Of a stretch of DNA of 64,000 bases, positions 47,371-56,197 are shown one piece after another. Source of the stretch: DAHUYF01 sp035623985 (GTDB lineage: Bacteria; Pseudomonadota; Alphaproteobacteria; ATCC43930; CGMCC-115725); contig DASPSJ010000042.1 of assembly GCA_035623985.1 (NCBI GenBank), positions 1 through 64,000 of the forward strand, in the 5' to 3' direction. How positions within the stretch are numbered: position 1 is the first letter of the stretch; every line of letters begins with the position of its first letter. Under the pieces are notes generated by a model. It had not been told where the DNA came from, did not search any database, and worked only from the letters and a program-made list of their open reading frames with translations. Both the position numbers and the translations under genes were made by a program.

Positions 47371-48759
47371 ATGCCGCGTGGCAATTCGGCGGCGAGCCGC
47401 GATATCGCCTTTCACCTCCACCCCTACACCCATCTCAAAAAACACGAGAGCGAGGGCCCGCTGGTCATCGCCGAGGGCAAGGGCATCCACGTCTATGACG
47501 AGAACGGCAAGGAGTATATCGAGGGCCTGGCGGGGCTCTGGTGCGCCTCGCTGGGCTTCGGCGAGGAGCGGCTGGCCGAGGCGGCGGCGCAGCAACTGAG
47601 GCGGCTGCCCTATTATCACGCCTTCAACCAAAAGTCGCACCCGGCGGCGGCCGAGCTGGCCGAGCGGATCATCGGCCTGATGCCGGTGCCGATGTCGAAA
47701 GTCTTCTTCAACACTTCCGGCTCCGAGGCCAATGACAGCGCGATCAAGATGGTGTGGTACTACAACAACGCGCGCGGCCGTCACCGCAAGAAGAAGATCA
47801 TCGCCCGCATGAAGGGCTATCACGGCGTCACCGTGGCGGCGGCGAGCCTCACGGGGCTGCCCAACAACCATCGCGATTTCGACCTGCCGATCTCGCGGAT
47901 CCGCCACGCCGACTGCCCGCATCATTACCGCTTCGCCAAGCCCGGCGAGAGCGAGGAGGATTTCGCCACGCGGCTCGCCGAGAGCCTCGAGGCGCAGATC
48001 CTGCGCGAGGATCCGGAGACGGTCGCCGCCTTCATCGCCGAGCCGGTGATGGGCGCCGGCGGCGTCGTCCCCCCGCCCCGCACCTATTTCGAGAAGATCC
48101 AGAAGGTCCTCGGGAAATACGACGTGCTGCTGATCGCCGACGAGGTCATCTGCGGCTTCGGCCGCACCGGCAACATGTTCGCCAGCGAGACCTATGGGCT
48201 CAAGCCCGACATCATGACCGTCGCCAAGGCGCTGTCCTCGGGCTATCTGCCGATCTCGGCCACGGTCATCAGCGAGGAGCTTTATCAGGCCTTCCTCGCG
48301 CAAAGCGAGAAGATCGGCACGTTCGCCCACGGCTTCACCTATTCCGCCCATCCCGTCTGCTGCGCCGTGGCGGTGGAGACGCTGCGCATCTATGAGGAGC
48401 GCGACATCCTCGGCCATGTGCGGAAGGTGGCGCCGCGCCTCCAGGAAGGATTGCGCCGCTTCGCCGGCCACCCTTTGGTGGGCGAAGTGCGCGGCGTCGG
48501 CCTGCTGGCGGGGGTGGAGCTGGTGCGCGACAAGGCGACCAAGGCGCCTTTCGAGCCCAAAGCCGGGGCTGGCGCGATCTTTGCCGCGCGCGCCCAGGAG
48601 CACGGGCTGATCCTGCGCGCCATGGGCGACAGCATGGCGCTGTGCCCGCCGCTCATCATCACCGCCGAGGAGATCGACGAGCTGCTGCGCCGCTTCGGCA
48701 AGGCGCTCGACGACACCCACGCCGCGCTCGGCCAGGCGGGGCTCGCCTCGGTGGCCTGA
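47371..48759 (+). CDS. Class III aminotransferase (omega-amino acid/pyruvate type)
   Basis: A 462-residue PLP enzyme of class III: GLWCASLGFGEERLAEAAAQQL, FNTSGSEANDSAIKMVWYYNNA, MKGYHGVTVAAASLTG, LLIADEVICGFGRTGNMF, and MTVAKALSSGYLPISA with the PLP Lys, followed by HGFTYSAHPVCCAVAVETL. This pattern matches GABA/diamine:pyruvate aminotransferases (SpuC-like). It transfers the terminal amino group of an amine or omega-amino acid to pyruvate. GAAGGA before ATG 47371 supports the start; the reading frame is open far upstream but without similarity. Confidence 0.85.
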   Translation: MPRGNSAASRDIAFHLHPYTHLKKHESEGPLVIAEGKGIHVYDENGKEYIEGLAGLWCASLGFGEERLAEAAAQQLRRLPYYHAFNQKSHPAAAELAERIIGLMPVPMSKVFFNTSGSEANDSAIKMVWYYNNARGRHRKKKIIARMKGYHGVTVAAASLTGLPNNHRDFDLPISRIRHADCPHHYRFAKPGESEEDFATRLAESLEAQILREDPETVAAFIAEPVMGAGGVVPPPRTYFEKIQKVLGKYDVLLIADEVICGFGRTGNMFASETYGLKPDIMTVAKALSSGYLPISATVISEELYQAFLAQSEKIGTFAHGFTYSAHPVCCAVAVETLRIYEERDILGHVRKVAPRLQEGLRRFAGHPLVGEVRGVGLLAGVELVRDKATKAPFEPKAGAGAIFAARAQEHGLILRAMGDSMALCPPLIITAEEIDELLRRFGKALDDTHAALGQAGLASVA

Positions 48760-48832
48760 CAAGGCTTTCTGTTGCGCGCCGCGCGGCGCGGGCTATGCTC
48801 TGAGGTTTGCGGGGGACCACGGACGGACGGCC

Positions 48833-50038
48833 ATGGACTACGAGAGGTTCTTCAAGACCCGCCTCGACGGCCTGCGCGCCGAAGGACGCTATCGCGTCTT
48901 CGCCGATCTCGAGCGCCGCGCCGGCGCCTTCCCGCGCGCCTTCAGCCACGATCTCGGCGCCGAGGTCACCGTCTGGTGCTCCAACGACTATCTCGGCATG
49001 GGGCAGCACCCCCTGGTGCTCGCGGCGATGCATCAGGCGATCGACCGCGTCGGCGCCGGCGCCGGCGGCACGCGCAACATCTCCGGCACGACGCATTACC
49101 ATGTGGAGCTGGAGCGCGAACTCGCCGCGCTTCACGGCACGGAAGCGGCGCTGGCCTTCACCTCGGGCTACGTCGCCAACGAGACGGCGCTCTCCACCCT
49201 GGCGCGCGGGCTGCCGCGCTGCGTCGTGTTCTCCGACGCGCTCAACCATGCCTCGATGATCGAAGGCATCCGCCACAGCGGCGCCGAGAAGCACATCTTC
49301 GCGCACAACGATCCCCGCGACCTCGAACGGCGTCTCGCCGGCGTCGATCCGAGCCGGCCGAAGCTCGTCGCCTTCGAGAGCGTCTATTCCATGGACGGCG
49401 ACATCGCGCCCATCGCGGAGCTGTGCGACGCGGCCGAGCGGCACGGCGCGATGACCTATCTCGACGAAGTGCATGCGGTGGGGCTCTACGGTCCCCGCGG
49501 CGGCGGCATCGCCGAGCGCGACGGCGTCGGCCATCGCTTCACCGTCATCCAGGGGACGCTGGCCAAAGCCTTCGGGCTGGTCGGCGGCTATGTCGCGGGC
49601 TCGGCTGCGATGGTCGACTTCATCCGCAGCTTCGCCGCGGGCTTCATCTTCACCACCTCGCTGCCGCCGGCGATCGCCGCCGGGGCGGTCGCCTCCATCC
49701 GCCACGTCCGCGCCAACAACGCGCTGCGCGAGCGGCACCAGGAGCGGGCGGCGCGCGTCAAATGGCGCCTGCTCGAAGCGGGGCTGCCGGTCATGCCCAG
49801 CGCCAGCCATGTGGTGCCGGTGCTGGTGGGCGATGCGCGGCTGTGCAAGCAGGCCTCGGACGACCTGCTGGAGCGCCACCGCATCTACGTCCAGCCGATC
49901 AATTACCCGACCGTGCCGCGCGGCACGGAGCGGCTGCGCCTCACCCCCTCGCCGCAGCACAGCGACGCCGACATCGAGAAGCTGGCGGCGGCGCTCGCCG
50001 ACGTCTGGGCGCGGCTCCCCATCCGCCGGGTGGCGTAA
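48833..50038 (+). CDS. hemA: 5-aminolevulinate synthase
   Basis: A 401-residue PLP enzyme that condenses glycine and succinyl-CoA to 5-aminolevulinate, the first step of haem synthesis in alphaproteobacteria (C4 route). Seen: MDYERFFKTRLDGLRAEGRYRVFADLERRAG, VTVWCSNDYLGMGQHP, AGAGGTRNISGTTHYHVELE, FESVYSMDGDIAPI, TYLDEVHAVGLYG, QGTLAKAFGLVGGY with the PLP Lys, and INYPTVPRGTERLRLTPSP. The full family length is present. It is 74 bases downstream of the aminotransferase and 11 bases before a PadR-like regulator. Confidence 0.95.
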   Translation: MDYERFFKTRLDGLRAEGRYRVFADLERRAGAFPRAFSHDLGAEVTVWCSNDYLGMGQHPLVLAAMHQAIDRVGAGAGGTRNISGTTHYHVELERELAALHGTEAALAFTSGYVANETALSTLARGLPRCVVFSDALNHASMIEGIRHSGAEKHIFAHNDPRDLERRLAGVDPSRPKLVAFESVYSMDGDIAPIAELCDAAERHGAMTYLDEVHAVGLYGPRGGGIAERDGVGHRFTVIQGTLAKAFGLVGGYVAGSAAMVDFIRSFAAGFIFTTSLPPAIAAGAVASIRHVRANNALRERHQERAARVKWRLLEAGLPVMPSASHVVPVLVGDARLCKQASDDLLERHRIYVQPINYPTVPRGTERLRLTPSPQHSDADIEKLAAALADVWARLPIRRVA

Positions 50039-50049
50039 GGCATAACGCG

Positions 50050-50571
50050 ATGTTCAAAGACAACTCGCTCATCCCCGCCGAGGCCGTGCGGCTTGCCGCC
50101 TTGGGGCTGTTGGCGGAGGCGCCGCGGCGCTACGGCGATCTCGCCGGCGAGATCCGGCATTTCACCGGCCGCGTCGTCGGCCCGTCCCTCGACCTCATGG
50201 GCACCTCGCTCGAACTGTTGCGCTATGAGGGGCTGATCGAGGCGGTGGACGGCCAGGGCATGAGCGACAACGCCGTGCTGCGGCTCACGGCGCGCGGCGG
50301 CGAGGCGCTGGCGGGCCTGCTCAAGGCGCAGCTACGCTCGCCCGCCAGCGACATGAACCGGCTGGTGCTGCTGCTGAAGCTGCGCTTCCTGCATCATCTG
50401 CCGCCGGCCGAGCAGCAGGGCCAGCTCGCGCTGATGGCGGACATGCTGGAAAGCGAGCGGCTGCGGCTCGAGGAGCTGCGCCAGCACAGCGCGCCCGGCC
50501 TCTTCCGCGACTGGCTCGAGCGCGACATCGCCGTGGCCGAGGAGCGCATCGCCTGGCTGCGCGGCCGCTGA
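50050..50571 (+). CDS. PadR-like winged-helix protein
   Basis: A 173-residue protein with an N-terminal winged helix (EAVRLAALGLLAEAPRRYGDLAGEIRHFTG...LMGTSLELLRYEGLIEAVDGQG, about residues 10-75) and a helical C-terminal part typical of PadR-type dimerisation (LRFLHHLPPAEQQGQLALMADMLESERLRLEEL). It starts 11 bases after hemA stops, so it may respond to haem-pathway state, which is an inference from position only. No Shine-Dalgarno site is seen, suggesting coupling. Confidence 0.65.
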   Translation: MFKDNSLIPAEAVRLAALGLLAEAPRRYGDLAGEIRHFTGRVVGPSLDLMGTSLELLRYEGLIEAVDGQGMSDNAVLRLTARGGEALAGLLKAQLRSPASDMNRLVLLLKLRFLHHLPPAEQQGQLALMADMLESERLRLEELRQHSAPGLFRDWLERDIAVAEERIAWLRGR

Positions 50572-50580
50572 GCGCGGCCG

Positions 50581-51315
50581 ATGCGCGTGCAGTTCCTGGG
50601 TTGCGGCGACGCCTTCGGCAGCGGCGGGCGCTTCAACACCTGCTTTTACGTGAGCGACGCTGAGAGCGCCTTCCTCATCGATTGCGGCGCCTCCTCGATG
50701 ATCGCGCTGCGCAAGTTCGGCGTCGATCCCAACGCCATCGCCAGCATCTTCATCAGCCATCTGCACGGCGATCATTTCGCCGGGCTGCCGTTCTTCCTCC
50801 TCGACGCGCAGCTCGTCAGCCGCCGCACGGCGCCGCTGATCGTCGCCGGCCCGCCCGGCCTCGAAGAGCGCCTCGCCGTCACCATGGAGGCGCTGTTTCC
50901 GGGCTCGACGGCGGTCGAGCGCCGCTTCGCGGTGGAGCTGATCGAGCTTGTCCCCGGCGAGCGGCGGGCGATCGGCGGTGTGACGGTAACGCCCCATCTG
51001 GTGCGCCATGCCTGCGGCGCGCCGCCTTTCGCGCTCCGGCTCGAAAGCGGCGGCAAGGTGGTGGCCTATACCGGCGACACCGAATGGACCGAGGCGCTGA
51101 TCCCGGCGGCGCAGGACGCTGACCTCTTCATCGCCGAGGCCTATTTCCACGACAAGAAGATCCGCCATCATCTCGACTGGCAGAGCCTCGCGCCGCATCT
51201 GCCGGCGATCCGGCCGAAGCGCCTGATCCTCACGCATTTCAGCCCCGACATGCTGGCGCGGATCGGCGATCTCCCGGTCGAAGCGGCCGAGGACGGCAAA
51301 GTCGTCGAGGTCTGA
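50581..51315 (+). CDS. MBL-fold metallo-hydrolase (RNase Z/ElaC-like)
   Basis: A 244-residue metallo-beta-lactamase-fold protein: VQFLGCGDAFGSGGRFNTC, the zinc motif SIFISHLHGDHFAGLPFF, His in HLVRHACGAPP, Asp in VAYTGDTEWTEAL, and LILTHFSPDML. This is the RNase Z-like subgroup without the exosite arm, so activity on tRNA is not assured; it may be a phosphodiesterase. Its start is 10 bases after the PadR-like gene, giving a run hemA - regulator - hydrolase. Confidence 0.8.
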   Translation: MRVQFLGCGDAFGSGGRFNTCFYVSDAESAFLIDCGASSMIALRKFGVDPNAIASIFISHLHGDHFAGLPFFLLDAQLVSRRTAPLIVAGPPGLEERLAVTMEALFPGSTAVERRFAVELIELVPGERRAIGGVTVTPHLVRHACGAPPFALRLESGGKVVAYTGDTEWTEALIPAAQDADLFIAEAYFHDKKIRHHLDWQSLAPHLPAIRPKRLILTHFSPDMLARIGDLPVEAAEDGKVVEV

Positions 51316-51336
51316 GCGGCGCCTGGAGCTCACGCT

Positions 51337-51495
51337 GCATGACCTTCGTGCGTCCTTCGAGACGCGGTCCTTCGGACCGCTCCTCAGGATGAGGAAGCAC
51401 GGAGAATGGCACCGACCGACGATGCCCGATTCAATCTCGCCTCATCCTGAGGAGCGCGCGAAGCGCGCGTCTCGAAGGACGCACGTCGTCCATGC
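51337..51495. repeat. Inverted-repeat pair (family C, GTGCGTCCTTCGAGACGCG)
   Basis: Left copy 51337-51393 (GTGCGTCCTTCGAGACGCG, then CTCCTCAGGATGAGG) and right copy 51440-51495 in the opposite direction. Both carry an inner hairpin (GGTCC-TTC-GGACC left, GCGCGC-GAA-GCGCGC right, variable in sequence but conserved in pairing). A well-known element type in alphaproteobacteria. It lies between two convergent genes and probably ends both transcripts. Confidence 0.8.
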
Positions 51496-51509
51496 AGCGC
51501 AAGCGCTTG

Positions 51510-52211
51510 CTACGCCGCGTCGTGGAAAATGACCCCGAGCGTCATCCGCTCGCCCGAGCGCAGGCGGCTCACGCCGTGGCGCAGGCTGACGCGGTAGAAG
51601 CCGCGCGTGCCCTGGACCGGGCGATGACGCACGGGAAAGATCACCGCCTCGCCCTGAGCGAGCGGCACCACCTCGGCCCGCGATTGCATCCGCGGGCGCT
51701 GCTCGACCAGCAGGAACTCGCCGCCCATGAAGTCGCGGGGATCGCTCAGCAGCACCGTCATCTGCAACGGGAAGACGCGCTCGCCATAGAGATCCTGATG
51801 CAGGCAGTTGTAGTCGCCGGCGCCGTATTTGAGCAGCAGCGGCGTCGGCCGCGCCTGCCCGGCGGCATGGCATTGCGCGAGATACGCCGCGAGCGTCGGC
51901 GGAAAGCCCGGCGCCTCGCTGAGCGCCTCGCGCCAGCGATTGGCGATCGCCGCCAGAGGCGGATAGGCCGCCTGGCGCAGCCGCTCGACCGCCTCGGGCA
52001 GGGGGTAGCGGAAATATTTGTACTCGCCCCGGCCGAAGCCGTGGCGCGCCATGACGACGCGGCTGCGGAAGGCCGCCTCCTCGGCATAAAGCGCCGCGAG
52101 ATCGCGGCATTGCGCCGGCGCCAGCGCGCCTTGTAGCGTCGCATGTCCCCGCGCATCGAGCGCCGCCCCTATGTCCGCCCAGTCGACGCCGGACAAGCCG
52201 GTCTTGCTCAT
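51510..52211 (-). CDS. 2-oxoglutarate/Fe(II)-dependent oxygenase
   Basis: A 233-residue oxygenase: NCLHQDLYGE gives the His-x-Asp iron ligands, RGFYRVSLRHGVSRL the distal His and the Arg for 2-oxoglutarate. VFPLQMTVLLSDPRDFMGGEFLLVEQRP is the prolyl-hydroxylase-like jelly-roll core. The substrate is unknown; relatives hydroxylate protein side chains. The start at 52211 is 67 bases from the divergent SDR gene, and the C-terminus faces the family C repeats. Confidence 0.8.
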   Translation of the reverse strand: MSKTGLSGVDWADIGAALDARGHATLQGALAPAQCRDLAALYAEEAAFRSRVVMARHGFGRGEYKYFRYPLPEAVERLRQAAYPPLAAIANRWREALSEAPGFPPTLAAYLAQCHAAGQARPTPLLLKYGAGDYNCLHQDLYGERVFPLQMTVLLSDPRDFMGGEFLLVEQRPRMQSRAEVVPLAQGEAVIFPVRHRPVQGTRGFYRVSLRHGVSRLRSGERMTLGVIFHDAA

Positions 52212-52278
52212 GGCGGGGAGGATAGGCCGGCGCGAGGCCGCGATCTATCCGGCTGCGGCACGGATGAGAGAGGGTGAG

Positions 52279-53130
52279 ATGGAGAAACCGAACGGAAAGA
52301 CGGCGCTGGTCACCGGCTCGACCGACGGCGTCGGCCGGCTGGTGGCGAGACGGCTCGCCGCGGCGGGCGCGCGGGTCCTGGTGCACGGCCGCAACCGCGA
52401 GCGCGGCGCCGGCCTCGTCGCCGAGATCGCGCGAGGCGGCGGCGCGGCGGAGTTTCTCGAGGCCGATCTCGCGGCTTTGGCCGAGGTCCGGCGCCTGGCC
52501 GAGACGGTGCGGCAAAAGACCGACCGCCTCGATCTCCTGATCAACAATGCCGGCATCGGCTCCGCCAGCGGCGGCCCTGCGCGCCAGACGAGCGCCGACG
52601 GGCACGAATTGCGCTTTGCGGTGAATTATCTCGCGGGCTTCCTGCTCACCCGCCTGCTGCTGCCGCTGATCAAGGACAGCGCGCCGTCGCGCATCGTCAA
52701 CGTCTCCTCGGCCGGCCAGCAGGCGATCGACTTCGCCGACGTCATGCTGACCAAGGGCTACAGCGGCGCGCGCGCCTATTGCCAGAGCAAGCTCGCGCAG
52801 ATCCTGTTCACCATCGATCTCGCCGAGGAGCTTCGGGGCTCGAGCGTCGTCATCAACTGCCTGCACCCGGCGACCTACATGGACACGACCATGGTGCGCC
52901 AGTCCGGCACCACGCCGTGGAGCACGGTCGAGGAAGGCGCCGAGGCGATCCTGAACCTCGCGGCATCGCCGGCCCTTGGGGATCGAAGCGGGCTCTATTT
53001 CAACGGGCTGCGCGAGGCGCGGGCGGACGCCCAGGCCTATGACGCCGCGGCGCGAAGGCGCCTCAGGACGCTCAGCCTCGCGCTGTGCGGCCTCGGTGCC
53101 GATGGCGCGACTGCCGCCCCGCGGCGATAG
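52279..53130 (+). CDS. Short-chain dehydrogenase, retinol dehydrogenase-like
   Basis: A 283-residue SDR: TGSTDGVGRLVARRLAAAGARVLVHGRN, LINNAGIGSASGGP, VNVSSAGQQAIDFADVML and YCQSKLAQILFTIDLAEEL, with the catalytic Tyr-x3-Lys. This WW-domain-oxidoreductase/retinol-dehydrogenase-like pattern acts on hydrophobic alcohols or carbonyls. The ATG at 52279 follows AGGGTGAG. It converges on the M19 dipeptidase gene with a 12-base gap. Confidence 0.8.
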   Translation: MEKPNGKTALVTGSTDGVGRLVARRLAAAGARVLVHGRNRERGAGLVAEIARGGGAAEFLEADLAALAEVRRLAETVRQKTDRLDLLINNAGIGSASGGPARQTSADGHELRFAVNYLAGFLLTRLLLPLIKDSAPSRIVNVSSAGQQAIDFADVMLTKGYSGARAYCQSKLAQILFTIDLAEELRGSSVVINCLHPATYMDTTMVRQSGTTPWSTVEEGAEAILNLAASPALGDRSGLYFNGLREARADAQAYDAAARRRLRTLSLALCGLGADGATAAPRR

Positions 53131-53142
53131 CGGGAGCGGCGA

Positions 53143-54267
53143 TCAACCGACCGCGGCGCGGAAGATCCGCATATAATTGCCGCCGGCGATCTTGCCGGCC
53201 TCCTCGGGCGTGAAGCCGCCGCGCAGCATCGCCGCGACCAGCGAAACCCATTGCCCGTAATCCTGCAGGCTGCCGGGAGCGATCTGCTGGTCGGTGCCGA
53301 TGCTGACATGGTCGACGCCAACGATCTCAACCATCTCCTTCAGCCCGTCCACATATTTCTCGAGGCTCGGGAAGAAGTGCCAGATGCCGATGGAGCCGCC
53401 GGTCTCCGCGATGGCCCGCGCATGGTCGGGGCTGATCTGCCGCCCGGCGAGCGGCGTGGGGCCCATCGCCTTCGATCCCGAGACCGCGGTGTGCGAGAGC
53501 AGCAGCGGCTTCGTCGCCACCTTGACCGCCTGCTTCACCATGTCCTCGGTCGCATGCGCAACGTCGCAGACGAAGCCCAGCCGGTGACAGGCACGGATCA
53601 CCTCGGCGCCGAAGGCGGTGAGCCCGTGATGCGTCACCGCCCCCGTCTGGAAATCGCCGATGTCGTTCGGCGTGTAATGCACAAGCTGCAGGTGCCGGAC
53701 GCCGCGCTGATGCGCTTCTTCCAGGCGCTCGAGCTTCATTTCGAGGAAGTCGAGCCCTTCCACGTCCATGACGATCGCCGGCTGGCCGGCGGCATGCGCC
53801 GCCTCGAGATCGCCGGCGCCCAGCGCACGGCGCAGGCCATGCTTCGCGACCGTCTCGTCCATCCAGGACAGGCGATCGAGATGGTGGCGATAGAGCATGC
53901 CCGGCTCCGGCGTGCCGATGGCGGTGAGCACGCCGGCTGCGTTGCGCCGCAGCAGGGGGCCATCCGGCACGTCGGCGAGGCAGGCCACCGCCAGCGACCC
54001 CGCCCGCATGCCCTTCGCGATGTCCTCATTCGGCGGGGCCGTGGACACGATTCCGTTCACCCCGCCATGGGTGTGAACGTCGACGGAGATGAATTTGGCG
54101 AGCACATCGCGCGCCGCGGCGGCGGTGTCCGAAGCCGCTTGCGTGGCGGCGGCCGCGCGCCGGCCCACGCTCCCGCCGAGCATCGCGCCGACAGAGGCCA
54201 GGACCGTGCCCCACATCCATTTCCGGCGCGTCAGCGCATGGCTATGCGCATGACCACAGCAATCCAT
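53143..54267 (-). CDS. Exported M19 membrane dipeptidase with Cys/His-rich N-terminus
   Basis: A 374-residue M19 (renal-dipeptidase-like) enzyme. The zinc-site blocks are FISVDVHTHGGVNG, MDVEGLDFLEMKLERLEEA, HYTPNDIGDF, CDVAHATEDMVKQA and LLLSHTAVSGSKA. The N-terminus MDCCGHAHSHALTRRKWMWGTVLASVGAMLGGSV combines a Cys/His cluster with a twin-arginine-like export signal (LTRRKWMWG). It should cleave dipeptides outside the cytosol. The Asp normally paired in HxD is replaced by the VDVHTHGG form (His-x-His), which occurs in part of the family. Confidence 0.85.
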   Translation of the reverse strand: MDCCGHAHSHALTRRKWMWGTVLASVGAMLGGSVGRRAAAATQAASDTAAAARDVLAKFISVDVHTHGGVNGIVSTAPPNEDIAKGMRAGSLAVACLADVPDGPLLRRNAAGVLTAIGTPEPGMLYRHHLDRLSWMDETVAKHGLRRALGAGDLEAAHAAGQPAIVMDVEGLDFLEMKLERLEEAHQRGVRHLQLVHYTPNDIGDFQTGAVTHHGLTAFGAEVIRACHRLGFVCDVAHATEDMVKQAVKVATKPLLLSHTAVSGSKAMGPTPLAGRQISPDHARAIAETGGSIGIWHFFPSLEKYVDGLKEMVEIVGVDHVSIGTDQQIAPGSLQDYGQWVSLVAAMLRGGFTPEEAGKIAGGNYMRIFRAAVG

Positions 54268-54389
54268 GTCGTCTCCTCCCCATGCGCCGGCCTCTCGCCT
54301 TGCGCTCCGGCAACTATGTCCGCCCGCGAATTCCCTGACAAGCCGCCGAAGCGCTAAGATGGGACGCCACCGGTACGGAGGCCACTCCC

Positions 54390-55340
54390 GTGAAATACCG
54401 CAAGCTCGGCACCAGCGACCTGCAGGTTTCGGAGATCTCCCTCGGCTCGTGGCTGACCTACGGCGTCGGCGTCGATCGCGACCGCGCCGCCCGCTGCGTC
54501 GATCGCGCCTTCGAGCTGGGGATCAATTTCATCGACACGGCGAACGTCTACGGCCGCGGCGCGGCGGAAAGCCTCTTGGGCGAGATTCTGGCCGGGCGGC
54601 CGCGCCAGTCCTACGTGCTGGCGACCAAGGTCTTCTTTCCCATGAGCGCCAGCGACAAGGGATTGTCGCGCGCGCAGATCCGCAAGCAGATCGACGCCTC
54701 GCTGAAGCGGTTGCGGACCGACCACGTCGATCTCTATCAGTGCCATCGCTACGACGCCGAGACGCCGGTCGAGGAGACGATGCAGGCGCTCAGCGAAGCG
54801 GTGCGCCAGGGCAAGGCGAGATACATCGGGTTCAGCGAGTGGTCGCCGCGGCAGATCGAGCGCGCCTTCGCCGTCGCGGGCACGGAGCGCTTCGTCTCGA
54901 GCCAGCCGCAATATTCGCTGCTCTGGCGGGCGCCGGAAGCCGAGGTCATGCCGCTCTGCGCGGCGAAGGGGATCTCGCACATCGTCTGGTCGCCGCTGGC
55001 GCAAGGCGTCCTCACCGGCAAGTATCTGCCCGGCGCCGCGCTTCCGCCCGACTCCCGCGCCGCCAGCACCAGCATGGGACAATTCATGCTGTCCTGGCTG
55101 GGATCGCGGGTGCTCGAGGCGGTGCAAAGGCTGAAGCCGCTCGCCAAGGACGCCGGCTGCAGCCTGTCGCAATTCTCGCTCGCCTGGGTGCTGCGCCAGC
55201 CGACCGTCGCTTCGGCCATCGTCGGCGCGAGCCGGCCCGAGCAGGTCGAGGAGAACGCCGGCGCCTCGGGGCTGGTCATCGACCCCGGTCTCTTCCGCCG
55301 CGCGGAAGCGATCGTCGCCGGCCTCGAGCGCGGCCGATAG
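54390..55340 (+). CDS. Aldo/keto reductase (Kv-beta/YajO-like)
   Basis: A 316-residue NADPH-dependent aldo/keto reductase: MKYRKLGTSDLQVSEISLGSWLTYG, FIDTANVYGRGAAESLLGEIL with catalytic Asp and Tyr, VLATKVFF with Lys, and DLYQCHRYDAETPVEETM with His. C-terminal nucleotide block IVGASRPEQVEENAGA. It belongs to the group with voltage-gated potassium channel beta subunits. The GTG at 54390 follows GGAGGCCACTCCC. Substrate unknown. Divergent from the dipeptidase gene. Confidence 0.9.
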   Translation: MKYRKLGTSDLQVSEISLGSWLTYGVGVDRDRAARCVDRAFELGINFIDTANVYGRGAAESLLGEILAGRPRQSYVLATKVFFPMSASDKGLSRAQIRKQIDASLKRLRTDHVDLYQCHRYDAETPVEETMQALSEAVRQGKARYIGFSEWSPRQIERAFAVAGTERFVSSQPQYSLLWRAPEAEVMPLCAAKGISHIVWSPLAQGVLTGKYLPGAALPPDSRAASTSMGQFMLSWLGSRVLEAVQRLKPLAKDAGCSLSQFSLAWVLRQPTVASAIVGASRPEQVEENAGASGLVIDPGLFRRAEAIVAGLERGR

Positions 55341-55452
55341 AGGCCGATCACATGCGCGTGAAGCTCGCCGCACCCGTAACAAAAGGACGCGCCGGCGCGT
55401 ATTTTCCTGCGATAGCCATGCCAAAGCCCGTGGGAAGAGGAGGCCTGCCGTC

Positions 55453-56166
55453 ATGCTGACACGGCGTCTGTTGCTGTCGGGCGGAGCGATCGGGCTGGTG
55501 GCGGCGGCGAGCCTTGCCTGGCTGGTCGCGTCGCCGGCCGAGGAGGCGCGCGCGATCCCGGCACCGGCGCAGGACGAGCCGGCGGGACCGGCAACCTCCG
55601 AGGTCGCCGTCCTTGCCGGCGGCTGCTTCTGGGGCGTCCAGGGCGTCTTCCAGCATGTCGAAGGCGTCGCCAACGCCGTCTCGGGCTATGCCGGCGGCGA
55701 CAAGGACACGGCGCATTATGAGATGGTGAGCAGCGGCACGACCGGGCATGCGGAAGCGGTCCGCATCACCTTCGATCCCCGCAAGATCACTTACGGACGC
55801 CTCCTGCAAGTCCATTTCTCCGTCGCCCACGACCCGACGCAGCTCGACCGCCAGGGCCCCGACATCGGCACCCAATATCGTTCGGCGATTTTTCCCATGG
55901 GCGCGGCGCAGGCCGCGACGGCGGCCGCCTATATCGCCCAGCTCAACGCGGCGCACGCCTTCCCCGCCCCGCTCGTGACCCGGGTCGAGCCCGATCAGGC
56001 CTTCTATCCGGCCGAGGCCCATCACCAGGACTTCCTGACGCGGAACCCGACCTATCCCTATATCGTCATCAACGACCTGCCGAAGATCGAGGCCCTGAAG
56101 CGCCTCTTCCCGGCGCTCTACCGCGCCGAGCCGGTGCTGGTGGCGACGGCCGGCCTGTCGGACTGA
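55453..56166 (+). CDS. msrA: Exported peptide-methionine (S)-S-oxide reductase
   Basis: A 237-residue MsrA with an N-terminal export segment: LTRRLLLSGGAIGLVAAASLAWLVASPAEEARA, which has a twin-arginine-like start. The catalytic core begins at VAVLAGGCFWGVQGVF with active Cys58; GYAGGDKDTAHYEMVSSGTTGHAEAVRI and FYPAEAHHQDFLTRNPTYPYI follow. It reduces methionine-S-sulfoxide, here probably in the periplasm, which needs an outside thiol source. No MsrB follows. Confidence 0.9.
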   Translation: MLTRRLLLSGGAIGLVAAASLAWLVASPAEEARAIPAPAQDEPAGPATSEVAVLAGGCFWGVQGVFQHVEGVANAVSGYAGGDKDTAHYEMVSSGTTGHAEAVRITFDPRKITYGRLLQVHFSVAHDPTQLDRQGPDIGTQYRSAIFPMGAAQAATAAAYIAQLNAAHAFPAPLVTRVEPDQAFYPAEAHHQDFLTRNPTYPYIVINDLPKIEALKRLFPALYRAEPVLVATAGLSD

Positions 56167-56197
56167 CGGGAGAGAGCGCCCGCGCCCGGACGGCGGC

